Shown here piece after piece: positions 1 through 3,779 of a DNA stretch of 5,310 nt. The DNA comes from Nitrospirales bacterium. Its GTDB lineage: Bacteria; Nitrospirota; Nitrospiria; Nitrospirales; UBA2166. The notes below the pieces were generated by a model. The model was not told the DNA's origin, ran no database searches, and worked only from the letters and a program-made list of their open reading frames with translations. Within the stretch, counting starts at the first letter, position 1. Every line of letters starts with the position of its first letter. Position numbers and translations under genes: made by a program. The stretch covers positions 1-5,310 of the forward strand of contig JAJDBL010000420.1 in assembly GCA_029261375.1 (NCBI GenBank), in the 5' to 3' direction.

Positions 1-1
1 A

Positions 2-181
2 GACGCGTTAGCGGTCTATCGGCGTCGGCAATGGGATGAAGCTATCGCGGCGTTTAACGCGTTTGAAGCGGCACATGGAGAAGATGGGCCTTGCGGGTTT
101 TATATCGAACGATGTCTTGAGTACAAGACCCAGTCTCTGTCTGAATCTTGGGATGGAACCGTAGACTTTACTGCCACATAG
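2..181 (+). CDS. C-terminal end of an adenylate/guanylate cyclase-type protein (5' end outside window)
   Basis: Frame 2 is open from the left edge to a TAG at 179-181 and gives 59 residues, starting DALAVYRRRQWDEAIAAF. The pattern is a short TPR-like helix (Y-x-x-R-x-W-x-x-A-x-x-x-F), then a D-G-P turn, then YIERC, then a terminal S-W-D-G-T. In my knowledge this is the usual tail after the catalytic domain of bacterial class III adenylate/guanylate cyclases, often those with an N-terminal CHASE2 sensor. The catalytic domain itself is outside the window, so cyclase activity is inferred only from this tail. The protein would make a cyclic nucleotide, probably at the inner membrane. The gene is convergent with the minus-strand cluster and stops 21 bp from its last gene, so it is a separate transcription unit. 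No hairpin terminator is visible in the gap at 182-202. Confidence 0.8.
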   Translation, partial: DALAVYRRRQWDEAIAAFNAFEAAHGEDGPCGFYIERCLEYKTQSLSESWDGTVDFTAT

Positions 182-202
182 TGTGACGTTGTTCCAGAAT
201 CT

Positions 203-712
203 TTACTCGTCCCCGCTTGCCATCAATCTCTTTTTCAGAATCCACATCTCGTATAGCGGTAACGCAGACATCAGCATGAAACTCCCGATCATGAAGAAGT
301 CGCCAACCAGCAAGGCGATCGAGAAGGCTTCTGATACATACACAATCAGCCAGGGCGATAGAAGATCGAGTCCAACGCCAGTGAATGCGACATAGGCCAT
401 CGTCGTCTTGAGCCATATGGGTGCCATGGTGAGAAAGAAGATGTGGACAAGAATCAGAAAGACTACTGGCATGGTGAACAGGTGAAAATGTGTGATTTCA
501 GCCAGTTCGTGAAATGACTTTGGTTCGCCGAACGTTGCATCAGAACCAAGGTAGTGGGTGACCACACCGTCGTAGGATAGGCCGTTCATCGAATAGGCCC
601 AATACAAGGTAAAGGCAAAGCCCACACCGATGATGCCGACAAAGAGGGTGTAGACCAAGCGAATCTGTTTGTCGGTGTCTAGGAGTCTGAATTTAGAATT
701 AAAGTTGCGCAT
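203..712 (-). CDS. Small four-helix integral membrane protein with conserved-looking histidines, function unknown
   Basis: This 169-residue protein begins MRNFNSKFRLLDTDKQ and has four likely membrane segments at about 19-41, 74-96, 103-125 and 130-153. It has a positively charged N-terminus and a short KKRLMASGDE tail. Histidines occur at 53, 68, 75, 77 and 90; His75 and His77 lie in a T-H-F-H-L-F motif at the start of helix 2 and His90 is further along the same helix, so a heme or metal site is possible. There is no CXXCH. I do not recognise a named family; it could be a small b-type-cytochrome-like or quinone-interacting protein, which is inference. It is the last gene of the minus-strand cluster. 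Its ATG lies 8 nt after the stop of the four-helix-bundle gene and has no Shine-Dalgarno upstream, only repeat-derived AT-rich sequence, so translation may rely on coupling. Codons 5-9 (NSKFR) also look repeat-derived. Confidence 0.85.
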   Translation of the reverse strand: MRNFNSKFRLLDTDKQIRLVYTLFVGIIGVGFAFTLYWAYSMNGLSYDGVVTHYLGSDATFGEPKSFHELAEITHFHLFTMPVVFLILVHIFFLTMAPIWLKTTMAYVAFTGVGLDLLSPWLIVYVSEAFSIALLVGDFFMIGSFMLMSALPLYEMWILKKRLMASGDE

Positions 713-717
713 GAGTA

Positions 718-745
718 TAATCAGTAGTCAGAATTCAGAATTGAA
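718..745 (+). repeat. Heptad repeat (NNNTCAG) at the 3' end of the four-helix-bundle gene
   Basis: Four consecutive 7-bp units can be read, TAATCAG (718-724), TAGTCAG (725-731), AATTCAG (732-738) and a degenerate AATTGAA (739-745). The repeat carries the stop codon of the four-helix-bundle gene (721-723) and writes its last residues, SILNSDY. Positions 722-738 form a 17-bp imperfect inverted repeat (15 of 17 matching) with 1088-1104 on the other side of that gene. Confidence 0.75.
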
Positions 746-1086
746 CTTCTGTAGGATTCTAGTAGTTTGCTTACTTCCGTTAATAATTCATGAAGATCGT
801 TTGTCTCTGCATAGTTTAGGTCTTCTGCTAGAATTAGATAGTAGCGGACTTCTTCTAGTGATCCCTGGGCGATGTTTAGGAATCTAGCTTTGTCTGCGGG
901 ACTTCTTTTGCGAAAGCCCTCGGCTATGTTTGCGGCTATGGACACGCTGGCTCTTCTGGTTTGTGACACGAGGCCATACATTTCATGTTTTGGGAAACTG
1001 TCCGTTGCTTTGTACATGGCTAGGACAAATTGGTGCGCTCGTTGCCAGACGATGAGGTCTTGAAACGTTTTCGCCGGCTCCCTCAT
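721..1086 (-). CDS. Four-helix bundle protein of the S23 / 23S rRNA intervening-sequence family
   Basis: From the ATG at 1086 this is a 121-residue protein, MREPAKTFQDLIVWQRA onward. It shows the family signature in order: F-x-D-L-x-V-W-Q-x-A-H near residue 8-18, F-P-K-x-E-x-Y-G-L near 31-39, S-Q-x-R-R-A-S-V-S-I-A-A-N-I-A-E-G at 41-57, then F-L-x-I-A-x-G-S-L-E-E. The length fits the family. Members were first named from genes inside 23S rRNA intervening sequences, and related bundles serve as Avd accessory proteins in diversity-generating retroelements; most stand-alone copies have no known role. No rRNA, reverse transcriptase or variable repeat is visible here. A start at 1134 would add 16 residues written largely by a heptad repeat, which argues against it. 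Neither start has a good Shine-Dalgarno. Heptad repeats bracket the gene in inverted orientation, suggesting an inserted cassette. Confidence 0.88.
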   Translation of the reverse strand: MREPAKTFQDLIVWQRAHQFVLAMYKATDSFPKHEMYGLVSQTRRASVSIAANIAEGFRKRSPADKARFLNIAQGSLEEVRYYLILAEDLNYAETNDLHELLTEVSKLLESYRSSILNSDY

Positions 1087-1087
1087 G

Positions 1088-1108
1088 CTGAATACTGACT
1101 TCTGTATC
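1088..1108 (-). repeat. Heptad repeat at the 5' end of the four-helix-bundle gene
   Basis: On the minus strand three 7-bp units read GATACAG, AAGTCAG and TATTCAG, ending one base before the ATG at 1086. It is the inverted partner of the repeat at 718-745: 1088-1104 matches the complement of 722-738 at 15 of 17 positions. The repeat occupies the position where a ribosome binding site would be expected. Confidence 0.72.
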
Positions 1109-1117
1109 CTACATTCT

Positions 1118-1135
1118 CGTGCACTTACGTGCATG
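1118..1135 (-). other. Short hairpin with a GUAA loop just downstream of the FMN-binding gene stop
   Basis: Bases 1120-1124 and 1129-1133 are perfectly complementary. Further out, 1118 pairs with 1135, and 1119/1134 is G-T on the plus strand but an A-C mismatch in the minus-strand transcript. In that transcript the loop reads GUAA, a GNRA tetraloop. No T tract follows, so it is not a normal intrinsic terminator. It could be an RNA processing or stability element, or chance. Confidence 0.35.
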
Positions 1136-1136
1136 C

Positions 1137-1847
1137 TTAATTTCCAAACAAGCGGTCAAAGAAACCGCTTGATATGTTCTTTTGTTCCTCTGCTTCGCAG
1201 GGTGTTCCTTTGGGATTCAGGTAGAGCTCTTCGGTTAACACTAGTGCTCGTTTTACTCCGGCGCTGACTGATCGCACGGACATCGTTGCGCCGCTGATGT
1301 TGATGATGTCGCGGTTGATGCGAATCGGATCGTCTGATTCTTTGCCGGCGTATTGATACATGAAGCGAGGTTTTCTGACTTCCGCACCGCGACTTTCACG
1401 ATAGACGAGAACTTCGACTTGTGAGACTTCAGCTTCTGGAGTCACGCCGACGATATAGGTGATTGGACGATACTTCCCTATTGTATTTTGAATACTTGCG
1501 TATCCGTCGATCTTGCTATTTGTTTCTCCAACAAAAAATTTGAAGCTGTTTTCAGGAAATTTCCATCCGATGCGTTGCTCAATGCATGATTTTTGGTCGG
1601 GTGTCAGTTGTTGTTCTTCCGTTCGAACGCTGCCTGACTTCGCGAAGAGCATTGCAAGTGCTTTCTCCTCGGTCAAGTAGATCACTTCCTTGCCAAGTTC
1701 TTTCTGGGTGAGCCAACGCCCGAGTTCCTCGTCAAAGACCTCATCTCCCCGTTTTTCGCCAGGGGTTTGAGCCATTGATGGAATGGACAGCAATAACGCG
1801 AGCACAGGAACGAGAAACAGTGTGGCTCGCATTAAACGGGACGGCAT
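1137..1847 (-). CDS. Exported FMN-binding domain protein (RnfG/NqrC-like flavinylation motif)
   Basis: The predicted protein has 236 residues. A Sec signal peptide covers about residues 1-26 (RLMRATLFLVPVLALLLSIPSMA, cleavage near SMA-Q), so it acts in the periplasm. The C-terminal part from about 125 to 205 looks like an FMN_bind domain: a strand T-Y-I-V-G-V-T-P, a second strand V-S-Q-V-E-V-L-V-Y-R-E-S-R-G, then D-I-I-N-I-S-G-A-T at 180-188. In RnfG and NqrC the Thr of S-G-A-T is joined to FMN through a phosphoester bond by ApbE; Thr188 is the matching residue. Residues 30-120 are not recognised. ApbE is not in the window. The start at 1847 has AAGG directly against the ATG, a poor spacing; an ATG at 1832 overlaps the lipoprotein stop as TAATG and still gives a complete signal peptide (MRATLFLVPV), so 1832 may be the real start. 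Likely role: a one-electron periplasmic flavin carrier. Confidence 0.87.
   Translation of the reverse strand: MPSRLMRATLFLVPVLALLLSIPSMAQTPGEKRGDEVFDEELGRWLTQKELGKEVIYLTEEKALAMLFAKSGSVRTEEQQLTPDQKSCIEQRIGWKFPENSFKFFVGETNSKIDGYASIQNTIGKYRPITYIVGVTPEAEVSQVEVLVYRESRGAEVRKPRFMYQYAGKESDDPIRINRDIINISGATMSVRSVSAGVKRALVLTEELYLNPKGTPCEAEEQKNISSGFFDRLFGN
1149..1171 (-). terminator. Terminator-like stem-loop inside the 3' end of the FMN-binding gene
   Basis: CAAGCGGT (1149-1156) and ACCGCTTG (1164-1171) form a perfect 8-bp stem with a 7-nt loop. On the minus strand the stem is followed by TTTGGAAATT, a short and impure U tract. It lies in the last coding residues (about SGFFDRL) of the FMN-binding gene, so the stem is also translated. 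It may be a weak terminator or attenuator separating the porin-lipoprotein-flavoprotein unit from the downstream genes; the poor U tract keeps confidence low. Confidence 0.4.
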
Positions 1848-2329
1848 CCTTGCGTTTTGAGGCGACGTTGAATCTTGGAGAGAATCCGCTGCTCGACCTC
1901 AGGGAGTGAGGGTGCGTGCATCCAGCGTAGGGAACGGGTTCCCTCGAGATGGTGTGTTTGACGAACATGATTGACACGGATCGTTGTGAGTTTCTCGTCG
2001 TTGTCGAGGTTCACCACGATACTCGATCGTTCTTGCACAAGATTTGTTCGCCCAAGCGCGCCTGACGTCGTGTTCGACATTCCCTTCTCCCAGTCCGTTT
2101 CGATGTTTCCATCCTGTTTGTCGGCGGTGGTAAAGGTGGCAGGGTGGAGGGCGAGGACTGTCTCTTCCCACACGGTGTCATAGGGACAGTAGACGGTGTT
2201 GGTGTGGCCGCCTGAAAGGCTGGCACAGCTGGTGAGTAGGCTTAGCATGAGGATCGTTGGAATCAGAAATCTAGGTTGAAGGTTGAAGGTTGAAGGCTGA
2301 TAGGGGGCTCGAACAGAGCTGGTGGTCAT
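1832..2329 (-). CDS. Small outer-membrane lipoprotein, possibly BamC-like fold
   Basis: A hydrophobic segment FLIPTILMLSLLTSC ends in the lipobox L-T-S-C. The residue after the lipidated Cys is Ala, not Asp, so outer-membrane sorting is expected. The mature part, about 130 residues, starts with a helix (Y-D-T-V-W-E-E-T-V-L-A-L), then a strand-rich segment with G-N-I-E-T-D-W, R-S-S-I-V-V-N and L-T-T-I-R-V-N, then a C-terminal helix (L-P-E-V-E-Q-R-I-L-S-K-I-Q-R-R-L). This helix-strand-helix order recalls the BamC/NlpB repeat fold, but the match is weak and no function is assigned. I chose the ATG at 2329 because AGGA (2338-2341) lies 8 nt upstream; an ATG at 2338 would add three residues but has AGG directly against it. 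The gene begins 13 nt after the porin stop and its end overlaps the FMN-binding gene by up to 16 nt. Its signal peptide n-region is unusually long and partly encoded by heptad repeats. Confidence 0.83.
   Translation of the reverse strand: MTTSSVRAPYQPSTFNLQPRFLIPTILMLSLLTSCASLSGGHTNTVYCPYDTVWEETVLALHPATFTTADKQDGNIETDWEKGMSNTTSGALGRTNLVQERSSIVVNLDNDEKLTTIRVNHVRQTHHLEGTRSLRWMHAPSLPEVEQRILSKIQRRLKTQGCRPV
2274..2301 (-). repeat. Heptad repeat inside the lipoprotein signal-peptide coding region
   Basis: On the plus strand there are three perfect tandem copies of GGTTGAA at 2274-2294, followed by a variant GGCTGAT (2295-2301). In minus-strand phase these fit the NNNTCAR heptad seen elsewhere in the window. 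Since 7 is not a multiple of 3, the three identical units are read in different frames and give QPSTFNLQP just upstream of the hydrophobic core. A gain or loss of one unit would shift the frame. Confidence 0.85.
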
Positions 2330-2342
2330 TTTGAGCATCCTG

Positions 2343-3686
2343 TTAGAAGTAGGTGGCGAGTGAGAGTATCACTCCATTATTATCGACTCGCCGTGAACCT
2401 ATGCGATGGGGCTCGAAATTGAACTGGTACTCAAACTTCAGCACTGTATCTTCTGTCGGTCTGAAATTCAATCCGGGCGTCAGGCGAAAGGTGTCGCCTT
2501 CGTGTCCCACAACGTCGAGGTTGGTGTTCACGTCATCGATTCTGAAGACTCCAGTAAAAATGGAGTTGTTCGTGAAGTACTTTGGCGCGAGCGTTTTCAC
2601 GAATTCTGGCATGAAATGGTAGTTGAGTTGCCCGTACCAGCCGAACATTCGTTCCGGATTGCCGACAAATCTTCCGTCGAGATCCTTGTCATTGTCTTCC
2701 ATCCACGACATGGCTGCTTCCCCTAGGAATTCCCATGGCCCTCGCTGAAATCCCCAGTCGACGGCTCCGATGTTGAGTGACCGTTCAGAATCTGGGTCGA
2801 TCTTCGAGTGATACCCGGATACTCCGAGGTCGACTCCAAGAAACGGACTGTACGCGAGGCGACCGACAAAGGCCTGTCCCATGTTGTTATCCAGGTTTGC
2901 TCCGATATCCGTGGTTTGCCAACGAGCGCCAGCAAGTCCAGACGCATTGGTGATGCGCGGGGTGCCATCGAGGGAAAACCCGTTCATGCCTTGGGTGACG
3001 TAGAGCTCGTAGTCTATTTTTGACAGTTTGGTCGGATAGAACGTTCCAAAGAACCCTGCACCTGGTTCGCGAAGCACGCCGGGAATGACTCGAATCGTCA
3101 CTTCCGGTCGTTGTGTGAGATCGTTGAGAGGATCATCGTGGACGAGGTTGAATTTTCCAACGGGAAGCAAGACGACGCCCGCACGGAAATTGATCCATTC
3201 GGCGAATGAGTGATCGATGACCGCAAATTCCAGCTCAGCCTCTCCAATTCCGTGTTCCACCTCGAACTCAACGGCGACCCTCGTGCGATCGGTAATGTCT
3301 GAGTAGAGAAGCGCTACAAAGCGTGGAACGTCGAACGAATTGTTCGCATTGCGACGGACATTTGTTGGGCCTGCGAGTGCTTCAAATTCCGTTGACATAT
3401 ATCCGCCAAGGACGGCTCTCGGATTGCTGTAGCCTGGACGTGCATATACCAGCCCGCCACTTCCAGATTTCGAGCGTCCCGCAGCCAACTCCCTTTCTCT
3501 CAATTCCTTGAGTCGCTCCTCTGCTGCTTCGTGCTCAACAAACTCTTCGGCAATCCGTTCGATCTTTTCAATTCGTTCTTCAAGCGTCAGCTCATTCTTT
3601 TCTTCGGCGCTGACTATCGGAACGAACCCAAACAGCAGGAGCCCTGCCATGATCCCGATGACGAATACGTTACTCATGTACTTCAC
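2343..3686 (-). CDS. Outer-membrane beta-barrel porin with N-terminal coiled coil
   Basis: The protein has 447 residues. A signal peptide spans about 1-27 (GIMAGLLLFGFVPIVSA, cleavage before EE). Residues 32-70 are charged and heptad-like (L-T-L-E-E-R-I-E-K-I-E-R-I through L-R-E-R-E-L), a likely short coiled coil of the kind seen at the periplasmic end of some porins. From about 92 to the end the chain shows alternating amphipathic strands with aromatic girdles (e.g. WINFRAGVVLLPVGKFN and VLKFEYQFNFEP), and it ends L-A-T-Y-F; a terminal Phe is the standard BAM recognition signal. Overall it resembles the phosphate-selective porin O/P superfamily, but substrate cannot be read from sequence. 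The start is GTG at 3686, 5 nt from a perfect AAGGAGG; a nearby ATG at 3677 has poorer spacing. It heads the tight porin-lipoprotein-flavoprotein cluster. No clear sigma-70 promoter is visible in the 93 bp upstream. Confidence 0.88.
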   Translation of the reverse strand: MKYMSNVFVIGIMAGLLLFGFVPIVSAEEKNELTLEERIEKIERIAEEFVEHEAAEERLKELRERELAAGRSKSGSGGLVYARPGYSNPRAVLGGYMSTEFEALAGPTNVRRNANNSFDVPRFVALLYSDITDRTRVAVEFEVEHGIGEAELEFAVIDHSFAEWINFRAGVVLLPVGKFNLVHDDPLNDLTQRPEVTIRVIPGVLREPGAGFFGTFYPTKLSKIDYELYVTQGMNGFSLDGTPRITNASGLAGARWQTTDIGANLDNNMGQAFVGRLAYSPFLGVDLGVSGYHSKIDPDSERSLNIGAVDWGFQRGPWEFLGEAAMSWMEDNDKDLDGRFVGNPERMFGWYGQLNYHFMPEFVKTLAPKYFTNNSIFTGVFRIDDVNTNLDVVGHEGDTFRLTPGLNFRPTEDTVLKFEYQFNFEPHRIGSRRVDNNGVILSLATYF

Positions 3687-3690
3687 TGTT

Positions 3691-3698
3691 GCCTCCTT
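3691..3698 (-). promoter_or_regulatory. Strong Shine-Dalgarno fixing the GTG start of the porin
   Basis: The minus strand reads AAGGAGGC here. The GGAGG core ends 5 nt before the GTG at 3684-3686 and 14 nt before the alternative ATG, so GTG is preferred. It is the best ribosome binding site in the window, in line with high expression of an outer-membrane protein. Confidence 0.8.
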
Positions 3699-3708
3699 GG
3701 AAGAAAAG

Positions 3709-3743
3709 CGTTCAGCCGTCAGCTCTCAGCTCGCAGCTTGGAG
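3709..3743 (+). repeat. Heptad repeat (NNNTCAG) between glycosyltransferase and porin genes
   Basis: Five 7-bp units in register run from CGTTCAG (3709-3715) and CCGTCAG (3716-3722) through CTCTCAG (3723-3729) to two decayed units. It fills the middle of the 93-bp gap at 3687-3779; the rest of that gap holds the porin ribosome binding site and no clear promoter. TTCAGCCGTCAGC (3711-3723) is the inverted partner of 3812-3824. A small AGCTC/GAGCT stem (3728-3732 with 3741-3745) lies inside. Confidence 0.75.
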
Positions 3744-3779
3744 CTAAGACGGAAAAATGCGGGTAGAGCGCCATCAACT

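Noticed and set aside
721..1086. Diversity-generating retroelement, because Avd proteins are four-helix bundles related to S23
   Set aside because: No reverse transcriptase, template repeat or variable repeat is present in the window; the sequence fits the generic S23 family.
1741..1977. Open frame of 78 codons overlapping the lipoprotein and FMN-binding genes on the minus strand
   Set aside because: Composition is Ser/Arg/His-rich with no domain pattern, and it lies across two well-supported genes in another frame.
3687..3779. Sigma-70 promoter upstream of the porin
   Set aside because: A TTGATG-like -35 can be found but no credible -10 at proper spacing, so I do not call a promoter.
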